This document shows, piece after piece, positions 8,046 to 16,233 of a stretch of 17,017 nucleotides of DNA (position 1 is the first letter of the stretch; every line of letters starts with the position of its first letter). The position numbers were made by a program, and so were the translations under genes. The stretch lies in contig DEYL01000001.1 in the NCBI GenBank assembly GCA_002364535.1, positions 1-17,017 on the forward strand, written 5' to 3'. This DNA comes from Flavobacteriaceae bacterium UBA3159 (GTDB lineage: Bacteria; Bacteroidota; Bacteroidia; Flavobacteriales; Flavobacteriaceae). Below the pieces are notes generated by a model that saw only the letters and a list, made by a program, of their open reading frames with translations, made no database searches and was not told where the DNA came from.

Positions 8046-8089
8046 GATGATAATTAATTTCTTTGCGAGTATAAGAAATACTAATCATC
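8046..8089 (-). promoter_or_regulatory. Inverted-repeat region between nhaC and katG (terminator or operator)
   Basis: The outer arms GATGAT...ATCATC extend into a longer imperfect stem of 15-16 bases (8046-8061 against 8075-8089) around a 13-base loop. Inside lies a perfect dyad AGTAT-N5-ATACT (8068-8082) that uses some of the same bases. On the minus strand the outer hairpin begins 12 bases after the nhaC stop and is followed by TCTCTTTT, so it could end nhaC transcripts. It also lies 67-110 bases before the katG start codon, where a peroxide-response regulator could bind. The sequence alone does not decide between the two. Confidence 0.4.
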
Positions 8090-8101
8090 CTGAAGATAAG
8101 A

Positions 8102-9535
8102 TTAATCAACTTTCAATTTTTTAATTTTAATTTTAAAATAAGCATAGGTCAAAGTCATCAAAGGACTGATCCAATTAAAAAAAGCGTAGAAAAAATATTC
8201 TGCCACACCCACGCCCAATACCCCCGATTGATAGGCCCCGCAGGTATTCCATGGTACCAATACAGAGGTTACCGTTCCGGCATCCTCCAGGGTGCGGCTC
8301 AGATTTTCGGGAGCCAGCTTTCGATCCCGATAGGCTTGCGCAAACATCTTTCCCGGTACCACGATGGCCAAGTATTGATCTGAGGCGGTAAGGTTGACCG
8401 TCAAACTGGATGCTGCCGTACCTGCTATAAGTTGAAAAGTGGTTTGGGCCCATTTTAAAAAAGCATGGCTGATGGCCTGTAAGGCACCGATGGCGTCCAT
8501 CAACCCGCCAAAAACCATGGCGCAAATAATCAACCAAACCGTACCCAACATCCCTTGCATTCCTCCCGATGAAAATAATTCGTTCAAAAGGGGGTCATTG
8601 GTTTCGATTTGGGTATCGACAGTAATGGCGTTAAAGATACTTTTATAAATGGTTTTAAAATTCAATACTGAACTTTCGGATAGATCTATCAGCAGTTGAG
8701 GTTGAAAAATCAGCGCAAAAAGTCCCCCCAATATTGTTCCAACAAATAATGCCAAAAGCGGTGGGGTTTTTTTGATAATCATCAAGATGACGACCAGAGG
8801 CACCAAAAACAACCAGGGGCTGATGTTAAATTTTTCCCGAATGGATTCGCTCAACAGAGAGGTGTCCACATCCCCAGAGCTAGAAAAACCCCAGCCCAAA
8901 ACAATAAAGATCAAAAGGGTGATCACAATACTGGGCAGTGTGGTGTAGAGCATATAGCGAATATGGGCAAAGAGTTCACCTCCCGCCATGGCAGGGGCCA
9001 AATTGGTGGTATCGCTCAATGGAGAAAGTTTATCCCCAAAATAGGCTCCGGAAATCACAGCACCGGCCACCATGCCCACGGGCAAGTCCAAAGCCTTTCC
9101 TATGCCGATCAAGGCGATCCCGATGGTGGCTGATGTGGACCAACTGCTCCCTGTGGCCAAAGAGACCAAGGCCGAGATCAATACACATGCGGGCAAGAAA
9201 AAAGGAGGGTTGGCGATTTGTAAACCATAATCGATCATGGCGGGAATAATTCCGCTCAACAGCCATGTCCCGGCCAAGGCCCCCACCAAAAGTAAAATCA
9301 AAATGGGGCCCGTCACCGATTGTAAGTTTTCCCCCACCTTTTGCAACATTTGCCCGTAAGTGACCTTGTTTCGGAGGCCTACCAAGCCCGCTACAACTCC
9401 CCCTAACAAAAGAATAAACTGGTTGGAACCACTCAGTGCATCATCGCCAAAAACAGTAACATTATAGGTCAATAACAAGACCAATATGAACAGTGGAAGT
9501 AATGCAGCCGATAGAGATAGTCTTGGGGTTTTCAA
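8102..9535 (-). CDS. nhaC: Na+/H+ antiporter, NhaC family
   Basis: This 477-residue inner-membrane protein has about 11-12 hydrophobic segments along its whole length. It exchanges cytoplasmic Na+ for external H+, supporting sodium and pH balance in salty habitats. Family signatures are ATGSSWSTSATIG (127-139) and GAYFGDKLSPLSDTTNL (163-179). The second holds the Asp residues of the ion-binding region of this IT-superfamily antiporter. The start codon is TTG at 9535-9533: an in-frame stop lies five codons upstream with no ATG between, and the next Met is residue 63, inside the conserved part. The local base composition looks richer in G+C than the ftsK unit. It is divergent from lpd and followed by katG. 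Confidence 0.93.
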   Translation of the reverse strand: MKTPRLSLSAALLPLFILVLLLTYNVTVFGDDALSGSNQFILLLGGVVAGLVGLRNKVTYGQMLQKVGENLQSVTGPILILLLVGALAGTWLLSGIIPAMIDYGLQIANPPFFLPACVLISALVSLATGSSWSTSATIGIALIGIGKALDLPVGMVAGAVISGAYFGDKLSPLSDTTNLAPAMAGGELFAHIRYMLYTTLPSIVITLLIFIVLGWGFSSSGDVDTSLLSESIREKFNISPWLFLVPLVVILMIIKKTPPLLALFVGTILGGLFALIFQPQLLIDLSESSVLNFKTIYKSIFNAITVDTQIETNDPLLNELFSSGGMQGMLGTVWLIICAMVFGGLMDAIGALQAISHAFLKWAQTTFQLIAGTAASSLTVNLTASDQYLAIVVPGKMFAQAYRDRKLAPENLSRTLEDAGTVTSVLVPWNTCGAYQSGVLGVGVAEYFFYAFFNWISPLMTLTYAYFKIKIKKLKVD

Positions 9536-9548
9536 TTTAATATTATTT

Positions 9549-9577
9549 TAAAAGTACAATTTACCCTTTTTTTACAA
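9549..9577 (-). promoter_or_regulatory. Possible nhaC promoter
   Basis: On the minus strand TTG (9577-9575), an 18-base spacer and TACTTTTA (9556-9549) are close to TTG-N17-23-TAnnTTTG, with A instead of the final G. The predicted transcription start would lie only a few bases before the TTG start codon, so the nhaC mRNA would be nearly leaderless. Confidence 0.4.
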
Positions 9578-9609
9578 CTGCTTTAATCAATCTTAAACCC
9601 TAACTTTTG

Positions 9610-9617
9610 TATTTTTG
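9610..9617 (+). promoter_or_regulatory. -7 promoter box of lpd
   Basis: TATTTTTG fits the Bacteroidota -7 consensus TAnnTTTG exactly and lies 22 bases before the lpd ATG. This gives a plausible leader of roughly 15 bases. No clean TTG stands at -33; the region there is T-rich only. Confidence 0.45.
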
Positions 9618-9639
9618 ACAGTAAATCGAAATTTAAACT

Positions 9640-11040
9640 ATGCAATCATTTGATGTTGCCATAATTGGATCGGGCCCTGGAGGCTATGTAGCTGCCATTC
9701 GTTGTGCTCAGTTAGGGATGAAAACTGCCCTTATAGAAAAATACAATACTCTGGGAGGAACCTGCCTTAATGTGGGCTGTATTCCCTCAAAATCCCTATT
9801 GGATTCATCTCACCACTACGAAGATGCCGTTAACCATTTTGAAGAACACGGTATTGAAATTCCTGGAGAGGTCAAGGTAAATTTGGAAAAAATGATTGCC
9901 CGTAAAGCCTCTGTGGTCAAACAAACAACCAAAGGCATCGATTTTTTGATGGATAAGAACAAAGTAAGTGTATTCAATGGCTTGGGGTCTTTTAAAGATG
10001 CCACTACCATTCATATAGCAGGGGAGAAGTCCGAAGACATTACTGCCAAAAATATTATTATTGCCACTGGATCCAAGCCCGCAAGCTTGCCCTTTATTAA
10101 TATCGACAAGGAACGCATCATCACTTCAACCGAGGCTTTGGAGTTGAAGGAAATTCCCAAACACATGATCGTCATCGGTGGAGGCGTTATCGGTTTAGAA
10201 TTGGGACAGGTATACAAAAGACTTGGAGCCGAGGTCTCTGTTATAGAATATGCCGACCGTATCACACCGGTGATGGACAGCGCACTTTCCCGTGAATTGA
10301 CCAAGGTGATGAAAAAGCAAAAAATAAAATTCTATTTGTCGCATCAAGTCAATAAAGTAGAGCGCAATGCAGATACAATTACCGTGACTGCCTTAGACAA
10401 AAAAGGGGAGGAGGTCAATTTAGAAGGGGATTATTGTTTGGTTTCTGTTGGTCGAAAACCCTATACCGATGGATTAAATGTAGAAGCGGCTGGCGTAAAA
10501 CTTACCGACCGCGGTCAGATTGAAGTGAATGAGCATCTGCAAACTTCTGCTTCAAACATCTACGCCATTGGCGATGTCGTTCGAGGTGCCATGCTGGCGC
10601 ACAAAGCTGAGGAGGAAGGGGTAATGGTGGCAGAAATATTGGCTGGACAAAAGCCTCACATTGATTACAACCTTATCCCCAATGTAATCTATACCTGGCC
10701 TGAAGTGGCTGCCGTAGGCAAAACTGAGGAGGAACTCAAATCAGCGGGGGTCAACTATAAAAGTGGACAGTTTCCCATGCGTGCCTTGGGGCGTTCCCGT
10801 GCCAGTGGTGATACCGATGGTTTTATCAAAATTTTGGCCGATGCCCAAACGGATGAGGTACTCGGTGTTCATATGATCGGAGCCCGTGTGGCCGATTTGA
10901 TTGCCGAAGCAGTGGTGGCCATGGAATTTCGTGCCTCTGCCGAGGACATCGCCCGTATGAGCCACTCTCATCCCACCTATGCCGAAGCGGTAAAAGAGGC
11001 TGCATTGGTAGCCTCAGAAAATCGACCTCTGCACATTTAG
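9640..11040 (+). CDS. lpd: Dihydrolipoyl dehydrogenase (E3)
   Basis: This 466-residue flavoprotein reoxidises dihydrolipoamide with NAD+ as the shared E3 subunit of pyruvate, 2-oxoglutarate and branched-chain 2-oxoacid dehydrogenases and of the glycine cleavage system. FAD binding is shown by IIGSGPGGYVAAI at the N-terminus and by YAIGDV (308-313). The redox disulfide is Cys42-Cys47 in GGTCLNVGCIPSK. The NAD motif is VIGGGVIGLELG (178-189). The catalytic His444-Glu449 pair is in HSHPTYAE. Length and motifs are those of an active enzyme. It stands alone as the only plus-strand gene, divergent from nhaC and convergent with argH, and no E1 or E2 genes adjoin it. This suits a shared E3, though a role in one particular complex cannot be excluded. 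Confidence 0.97.
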   Translation: MQSFDVAIIGSGPGGYVAAIRCAQLGMKTALIEKYNTLGGTCLNVGCIPSKSLLDSSHHYEDAVNHFEEHGIEIPGEVKVNLEKMIARKASVVKQTTKGIDFLMDKNKVSVFNGLGSFKDATTIHIAGEKSEDITAKNIIIATGSKPASLPFINIDKERIITSTEALELKEIPKHMIVIGGGVIGLELGQVYKRLGAEVSVIEYADRITPVMDSALSRELTKVMKKQKIKFYLSHQVNKVERNADTITVTALDKKGEEVNLEGDYCLVSVGRKPYTDGLNVEAAGVKLTDRGQIEVNEHLQTSASNIYAIGDVVRGAMLAHKAEEEGVMVAEILAGQKPHIDYNLIPNVIYTWPEVAAVGKTEEELKSAGVNYKSGQFPMRALGRSRASGDTDGFIKILADAQTDEVLGVHMIGARVADLIAEAVVAMEFRASAEDIARMSHSHPTYAEAVKEAALVASENRPLHI

Positions 11041-11045
11041 TTATT

Positions 11046-12332
11046 TTATTGCTGAAAAGCCTTTTCCATTTTAGATCGAATGGCTTCCAAAGTCAGATTC
11101 CCCAGACTTCCCAAGTGAGTATGGGATAAATTTTTGTGGGGTTGGTAGTCATCACTGGCAATTTTTTCTCCCATCTTTTTGTAAGCATCTCTAAAAGGCA
11201 TCCCCTCCTTAACCCATTCGTTTAGCGTATCAACGCTAAAAACATATTGGTATTTAGGGTCGTCCAAAATATTTTCTTTGACTTGTATTTCCTTTAAACT
11301 GAAAGTAAAAAGATCCAAACAAGCTTTGAGTTCATTGATGGCTTCAATGATGGGGCCTTTGGCGAGTTGCATTTCTCTGTGATAGCCAGAGGGTAAATTG
11401 GCCATGAGTAAAGCCAACTGATTGGGCAGTCCCTGAAGGAGATTACATTTGCCTCTGATGAGTTCAAATACATCGGGGTTTTTCTTATGCGGCATGATAC
11501 TGGATCCTGTGGTCAACTCCTCAGGAAAAGTGATAAAGTTGTACTCTTGCCCCATATAAAGACAGATGTCCATTGCCATTTTGGAAAGCGTAGCGGCCAA
11601 AGCCGCCATAGCGGTAGCAGTAGTTTTTTCAGCCTTTCCTCTACTCATCTGGGCGGCAATCACATTGTATTTTAAATCGGCAAAGCCCAAACTTTCGGTG
11701 GTGGCTTTTCTGTCAATAGGAAATGAACTCCCAAAACCTGCGGCACTTCCCAATGGATTTTGATCCACTACTTGATGAGCTGCATTGAGCAAGGTCATGT
11801 CATCGACCAGAGTTTCGGCATAGGCAGAGAACCAAAGTCCAAAAGAAGATGGCATGGCCACCTGAAAATGGGTATATCCTGGCAATAAATGATCCTTATG
11901 CTGATCGGCCAAATCCATCAATAACCTAAAAAAGCTGTGCGTGAGTCCTTTAATCGTCTCAATCTCGGCCTTAAGATACAAATGAAGGGCCACCAATACC
12001 TGATCGTTTCTTGATCTGGCGGTATGTATTTTTTTACCTAAATCCCCAAACTTTTGTGTCAGTACATATTCGATTTTGGAATGCATGTCTTCAAACTCGG
12101 TTTCGATAACAAAATCTCCATTTTCTGCATCGGTTTTTAGTTCTTCCAACACCTTGACGATCTGATCGGATTCTTCTTGCGATAAAACCCCAATTTTGGA
12201 TAACATTTGCACATGGGCTATGGAAGCTCGGCAGTCATAGGCAGCCAAATAGAGATCATATTCTCGATCTTTTCCTACCGTAAAATGGTCTATTTTTTCG
12301 TGTGGAGCTTGGTTTTTTTGCCAGAGTTTCAT
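11046..12332 (-). CDS. argH: Argininosuccinate lyase
   Basis: This 428-residue enzyme is the last of arginine synthesis, splitting argininosuccinate into arginine and fumarate. It belongs to the fumarase/aspartase superfamily. Visible signatures are EDMHSKIE (81-88), TARSRNDQ (104-111), GYTHFQ with the catalytic His155, and the mobile loop GSSIMPHKKNPD (276-287) with catalytic Ser278. The loop carries His where many lyases have Gln. It is somewhat shorter than the roughly 460-residue proteobacterial enzyme, mainly at the C-terminus. It is the promoter-distal gene of the arg operon, starting 2 bases after the argE stop. Its own stop lies only 5 bases from the stop of convergent lpd. Confidence 0.97.
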   Translation of the reverse strand: MKLWQKNQAPHEKIDHFTVGKDREYDLYLAAYDCRASIAHVQMLSKIGVLSQEESDQIVKVLEELKTDAENGDFVIETEFEDMHSKIEYVLTQKFGDLGKKIHTARSRNDQVLVALHLYLKAEIETIKGLTHSFFRLLMDLADQHKDHLLPGYTHFQVAMPSSFGLWFSAYAETLVDDMTLLNAAHQVVDQNPLGSAAGFGSSFPIDRKATTESLGFADLKYNVIAAQMSRGKAEKTTATAMAALAATLSKMAMDICLYMGQEYNFITFPEELTTGSSIMPHKKNPDVFELIRGKCNLLQGLPNQLALLMANLPSGYHREMQLAKGPIIEAINELKACLDLFTFSLKEIQVKENILDDPKYQYVFSVDTLNEWVKEGMPFRDAYKKMGEKIASDDYQPHKNLSHTHLGSLGNLTLEAIRSKMEKAFQQ

Positions 12333-12334
12333 GC

Positions 12335-13390
12335 TTAAAGTATTTTTCCTAAAAGTTCAATATAAATTTTTACTGCCTCTTCGATCTCATGCACAAAGAT
12401 GTACTCATTGGCTGAGTGTGATCTTGTAGATAATCCGGGACCCATTTTGAGCGATGGACATTGAAGTGCTGCTTGATCCGATAGGGTAGGAGAACCATAG
12501 GTTTTTCTTCCCAAGGCAATTCCTGCCTGAACCAATTCATGATCCATTCCTATGGAAGAAGAATTGAGATGCAACGACCTTGGTGTCATTTCACAGGGGG
12601 CAGCCTCGGTGAGTATCTTGGCCAATTCTTCATTGCTGTATTGGTCGTTGACCCTTACGTCCACTACCAAATCTACGCTTGCAGGAACCACATTGTGTTC
12701 TTTTCCTGCATTGATCTGGGTGACTGTGATTTTGACATCTCCCAAAAAGTCGGATTGTTTTTCCAAGGAGAAGTTTTGAAACCATTCCAATACTTTGGGG
12801 AGTTTCATAATGGGGTTGTCATCGTTGGGGTGTGCGGCATGTCCAGGAGTCCCTTTGATGACTGCGTCAAAAACCAATAAACCTTTTTCGGCTACCGCCA
12901 AATGCATTTCTGTGGGCTCACCTACTATGGCCACGTCGATTTTGGGTAAGTGAGAGAGCAGCCCACTAAGACTGTCTTGTCCCGCAATTTCTTCCTCTGC
13001 CGAGGCAGCGATGATTAGATTGTATTTTGGATTTTGTGCATCATAGTAGTGGGTAAACAAAGCAATTAGAGAAACCAAGGCCCCTCCAGCATCATTACTT
13101 CCTAGGCCGTATAGTTTTCCACCCTCGATTTTGGACTCAAACGGATCGTTGGTATAGGCCGCATTGGGCTGAACCGTGTCGTGATGAGAATTGAGTAATA
13201 GGGTAGGTTTTTGGAGGTCAAAACCTTTGTTTTGTGCCCAAATATTATTTCCCGATCGCTGATATGGAATACCGTAATAGTCAAACCATTGTCCAATCCT
13301 GTCGGCAGTTTTGTCCTCCTCTTCTGAAAAAGAGGGAATGGCAATCAAATCCTTCAATAAATCAATCGCTGCTGCGCTAAGCTCATTCAT
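12335..13390 (-). CDS. argE: M20 deacylase, probable N-succinyl(acetyl)-citrulline deacylase (ArgE-like)
   Basis: This 351-residue M20 metallopeptidase has all five ligand positions: His69 and Asp71 context (SHHDTV), Asp100 (SNDAGG), Glu134 with general base Glu133 (AEEEIAG), Glu158 (GEPT) and His325 (RSHSANEY). A lid/dimerisation domain occupies about residues 170-280. Family members remove acyl groups from acylornithine, acylcitrulline or succinyl-diaminopimelate. Here it sits between argB and argH and next to an acylornithine carbamoyltransferase, so the expected substrate is acylated citrulline, probably N-succinylcitrulline, yielding citrulline for ArgG. DapE is unlikely given this setting. 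Its start overlaps the end of argB by 8 bases, suggesting translational coupling. Confidence 0.9.
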   Translation of the reverse strand: MNELSAAAIDLLKDLIAIPSFSEEEDKTADRIGQWFDYYGIPYQRSGNNIWAQNKGFDLQKPTLLLNSHHDTVQPNAAYTNDPFESKIEGGKLYGLGSNDAGGALVSLIALFTHYYDAQNPKYNLIIAASAEEEIAGQDSLSGLLSHLPKIDVAIVGEPTEMHLAVAEKGLLVFDAVIKGTPGHAAHPNDDNPIMKLPKVLEWFQNFSLEKQSDFLGDVKITVTQINAGKEHNVVPASVDLVVDVRVNDQYSNEELAKILTEAAPCEMTPRSLHLNSSSIGMDHELVQAGIALGRKTYGSPTLSDQAALQCPSLKMGPGLSTRSHSANEYIFVHEIEEAVKIYIELLGKIL

Positions 13391-14165
13391 CCTTTAGTGT
13401 TAGAGTGGTGTGTTGGGAAATTCCCGCTATCATTTTTGGCGCTCCAATTTTAACTTCATTTACGCCATTTGCCAAAGCATCAAAACAGTTGTCAATTTTG
13501 GGAATCATTCCCGAATGAATGACTTGAGCTGTTTTTAAGTTCTTGTATTTTTGGGGGGTGATGGTTTCAATCACACTACCGTCGTCATCGATGTTTTCCA
13601 AAACGCCTTGCTTTTCAAAACAATACCATAAAGATACTTCAAAAGATTGCGATAAACTTTGTGCCAAGGTGGCGGCTATGGTGTCGGCATTGGTGTTGAG
13701 CAATTGTCCTTTTTGGTCGTGGGTAATGGCACAACAAACAGGAGTGTATCCTCCTTTGAGCAACATTTGAAACAAAGCGTTATTGACATCAACTATATCC
13801 CCTACAAAACCGTAATCGATAGGTTTTACCGGTCTTTTTACTGCTTGAATGGCGTTGCCATCGGCTCCGGAAAGTCCCAAGGCGTTGCACCCTAAATTTT
13901 GCAATTGGGCCACAATGTTTTTGTTGATTTTACCCCCATAAAGCATGGTGATAATATCGAGGTTTTGAGCATCGGTGATCCTTCTGCCTTCGACCATTTG
14001 AACGGGTATGTCCATTTTTTCGGCCATGTCCGTGGCTTTTTTACCCCCTCCGTGAACCAAAATCTTGGAACCTTGCATTTGGGCAAAGTCGGTCAGGAAG
14101 GACTGCAGTGCTGCTGCATCCTCAATGACGTTTCCTCCGATCTTGACCACCGATAGTTTATCCAT
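13383..14165 (-). CDS. argB: N-acetylglutamate (or N-succinylglutamate) kinase
   Basis: This 260-residue amino-acid kinase phosphorylates the gamma-carboxyl of N-acylglutamate, the second step of arginine synthesis. Key residues can be matched to E. coli ArgB: Lys8 (VKIGGN), the glycine loop HGGGKKATD (38-46), the substrate loop EGRRITD with Arg61/Arg62, Asn157 and Asp161 (LLNTNADTIA), and Lys223 (SGMIPK). It lacks the N-terminal helix linked to arginine-sensitive hexameric kinases, so it resembles the short, arginine-insensitive dimeric type. In Bacteroides-type pathways the natural substrate is thought to be succinylated, which would fit the ArgF' here. It overlaps argF' by 8 bases upstream and argE by 8 bases downstream. 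Confidence 0.95.
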   Translation of the reverse strand: MDKLSVVKIGGNVIEDAAALQSFLTDFAQMQGSKILVHGGGKKATDMAEKMDIPVQMVEGRRITDAQNLDIITMLYGGKINKNIVAQLQNLGCNALGLSGADGNAIQAVKRPVKPIDYGFVGDIVDVNNALFQMLLKGGYTPVCCAITHDQKGQLLNTNADTIAATLAQSLSQSFEVSLWYCFEKQGVLENIDDDGSVIETITPQKYKNLKTAQVIHSGMIPKIDNCFDALANGVNEVKIGAPKMIAGISQHTTLTLKDE

Positions 14166-15105
14166 TTTCCAACAGTTGTTTTAAGACCGATTGGGCCGAG
14201 AAAATTCTGTTTTGGGATTGTTGAATGACCAGAGCACTGGGACTGTCGAGCACGCCATCGGCGGCAACAATATTTCTTCTAATGGGAAGACAGTGCATGA
14301 ACTTTCCATCGTTGGTCCTTTGCATTTTTTCAGGTGTAATCATCCATTCGTCATCTGTTCTGAGGATTTGCCCATACTGTTCGTAGGAAGACCAGTTTTT
14401 GGCATAGACAAAGTCGGCTCCCTCCATTGCTTTTTCTTGATCGGTGGTGCATGTGATCCCTTCAGTAATTTCAGGGTTCAGGGCATAACCTTCGGGATGG
14501 GCAATGATGAAATCGACATCCATATGTTTCATCATTTTGGTAAAAGAATTTCCAACTGCATGAGGAAGTGCTTTGGGGTGAGGAGCCCAACTCAATACGA
14601 CTTTGGGTTTGTGGGCGGGTTGAAATTCCTTGATCGTAATGGCATCAGCCAAGGCTTGCAGAGGATGTGCAGTTGCACTTTCCATGTTGATGATGGGTAC
14701 AGAAGCGTATTTGGCAAAGCTTCTCAATACGATTTCGGCCTCATCTTTTTCTTTGTCAGATAGGGATGCAAAAGCCCTAATGGCCACCATATCACAATAT
14801 TGGGAAACTACAGCAGCAGCTTCCTTAACATGTTCTGATCTCAGTCCACTCATCTTGGTGCCGTCTTCAAATTCCAATGCCCAAGACTCCTGACTAAAAT
14901 TCATAACCATGGTTGGAAGTCCTAGGTTTTGGGCTGCCTTTTGGGTACTCAATCGGGTTCTAAGACTTGGATTGAAAAATAAAAGCCCTAGGGTTTTGCC
15001 TTTACCCATCGCATCCCATTTTGTGGGTTGATTTTTCAGCTCCATTGCCAAATCCAAGGTTTGGTGAAAGTCGGGCAAATCCGCTAAGGTGATAAAATGT
15101 TTCAT
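14158..15105 (-). CDS. argF': N-succinylornithine (acetylornithine) carbamoyltransferase
   Basis: This 315-residue transcarbamylase joins carbamoyl phosphate to N-acylornithine to give N-acylcitrulline. Carbamoyl phosphate is bound by SLRTR (47-51), HPLQ (147-150) and HCLP (271-274). The NPSLRTRLSTQKAA and SWAPHPKALPHAV segments mark the acylornithine branch found in Bacteroidota and Xanthomonas rather than plain ornithine carbamoyltransferase. Position 90, before Glu91-His92, is Ser. Published work places Pro90 here in B. fragilis SOTCase and Glu92 in Xanthomonas AOTCase, and Glu-to-Ser was reported to give succinylornithine activity. Succinylornithine is therefore the predicted substrate, by inference. 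It overlaps argD by 4 bases and argB by 8 bases. Confidence 0.94.
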   Translation of the reverse strand: MKHFITLADLPDFHQTLDLAMELKNQPTKWDAMGKGKTLGLLFFNPSLRTRLSTQKAAQNLGLPTMVMNFSQESWALEFEDGTKMSGLRSEHVKEAAAVVSQYCDMVAIRAFASLSDKEKDEAEIVLRSFAKYASVPIINMESATAHPLQALADAITIKEFQPAHKPKVVLSWAPHPKALPHAVGNSFTKMMKHMDVDFIIAHPEGYALNPEITEGITCTTDQEKAMEGADFVYAKNWSSYEQYGQILRTDDEWMITPEKMQRTNDGKFMHCLPIRRNIVAADGVLDSPSALVIQQSQNRIFSAQSVLKQLLENG

Positions 15106-16223
15106 AGTAAATCTTCTAATGCATCAAAGAGCTGATCAAAATGTGCTTTTTGAACGGTCAATGGCGGAAGGATTCGCAATACATTTTTGTTGCTGCTGCC
15201 TCCGGTAAATATGTGTTTTTCATAGATGAGCCTTTTTCTTAAAGGTCCAACCTCAAAGTCAAATTCCAATCCGAGCATCAGTCCGCGTCCTTTGATCTTG
15301 GCTCCTTTTATTTTTTCCGCCTTGCTTCTGAAATAGATTTCCATTTCTTTGGCATGTTGTTGGAGCTTATCTTTTTTTATGATTTCCAAAACTGCCAATG
15401 AGGCACAACAGGCCAGGTGATTTCCTCCAAAGGTAGTTCCTAGCATCCCGTATTTGGGTTTGACATCTGGATGAACCAATATTCCTCCTATGGGAAAGCC
15501 ATTGCCCATTCCTTTGGCCATGGTAATCACATGTGGTTTGATGTTGTTGTTTTGAAAAGCAAAAAAGGTTCCCGATCTTGAAAAACCAGACTGCACCTCG
15601 TCTGCAATCAAGGCGGTGTCATATTGCTGGCAGAGCTGCTCCATTTTCAAAACGAAATCATCCTCGGGCATATCAAGACCGCCTACCCCTTGAATGGGTT
15701 CGAAAATGACGGCACAGACATCTCCCTTTTGCAATTCTTCTTCCAAAGCCTGTAAATCATTAAAGGGAATAAAAGTCACCTCCTGCTGTTGATTTAGTGG
15801 GGCATTGATGTTTTGGTTATCCGTTGCAGCTACTGCTGCTGAGGTTCTCCCGTGAAAAGCATTTTTAAAAGCCACTACTCTTTTCTTTCCGGTGTGAAAA
15901 GAGGCCAGCTTGAGGGCGTTTTCATTGGCTTCGGCTCCAGAGCTACACAGGAAAAGTTGGTAGTCGTGCAAACAAGATTGTTCCCCGATTTCATCTGCCA
16001 ATTGTTGCTGTAGCGGGTTTTCTACCGCATTGGAATAAAAGGCAATTTTATTTAATTGCTCCTGCAATCGATTGACGTAATGGGGGTGACTGTGTCCTAC
16101 GGAAATGACCGCATGTCCTCCGTAAAGATCCAAATATTCCGTTCCCGCCTCGTCGTAAACACGGACATCTTTTGCCTTTACGGGGCAAACTTCATAGAGT
16201 GGGTAAACGTCAAATAATTTCAT
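15102..16223 (-). CDS. argD: N-acetyl/N-succinyl-ornithine aminotransferase
   Basis: This 373-residue class-III PLP aminotransferase converts N-acylglutamate semialdehyde to N-acylornithine with glutamate as amino donor. Visible features are the substrate-side YGGHAVISVGHSHP (34-47), the phosphate-binding SSGAEANENALKLA (94-107), FHGRT (123-127), EPIQGVGG (175-182), Asp208 in ADEVQSGFSRSG that holds the PLP nitrogen, and the Schiff-base Lys237 in MAKGMGNGFPIGG. It is slightly shorter than E. coli ArgD (about 400). Ornithine aminotransferase (RocD) is a relative, but the setting between proC and argF' with a 4-base overlap favours the biosynthetic enzyme. Acetyl versus succinyl preference is inferred from ArgF', not from this protein. 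Confidence 0.94.
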   Translation of the reverse strand: MKLFDVYPLYEVCPVKAKDVRVYDEAGTEYLDLYGGHAVISVGHSHPHYVNRLQEQLNKIAFYSNAVENPLQQQLADEIGEQSCLHDYQLFLCSSGAEANENALKLASFHTGKKRVVAFKNAFHGRTSAAVAATDNQNINAPLNQQQEVTFIPFNDLQALEEELQKGDVCAVIFEPIQGVGGLDMPEDDFVLKMEQLCQQYDTALIADEVQSGFSRSGTFFAFQNNNIKPHVITMAKGMGNGFPIGGILVHPDVKPKYGMLGTTFGGNHLACCASLAVLEIIKKDKLQQHAKEMEIYFRSKAEKIKGAKIKGRGLMLGLEFDFEVGPLRKRLIYEKHIFTGGSSNKNVLRILPPLTVQKAHFDQLFDALEDLL

Positions 16224-16233
16224 GTGTTAATAT

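Noticed and set aside
14191..14763. 190-codon plus-strand open frame opposite argF'
   Set aside because: It lies wholly antisense to a well-supported enzyme gene, its translation resembles no family, and it lacks a promoter-like box. It reads as a shadow of the argF' codons.
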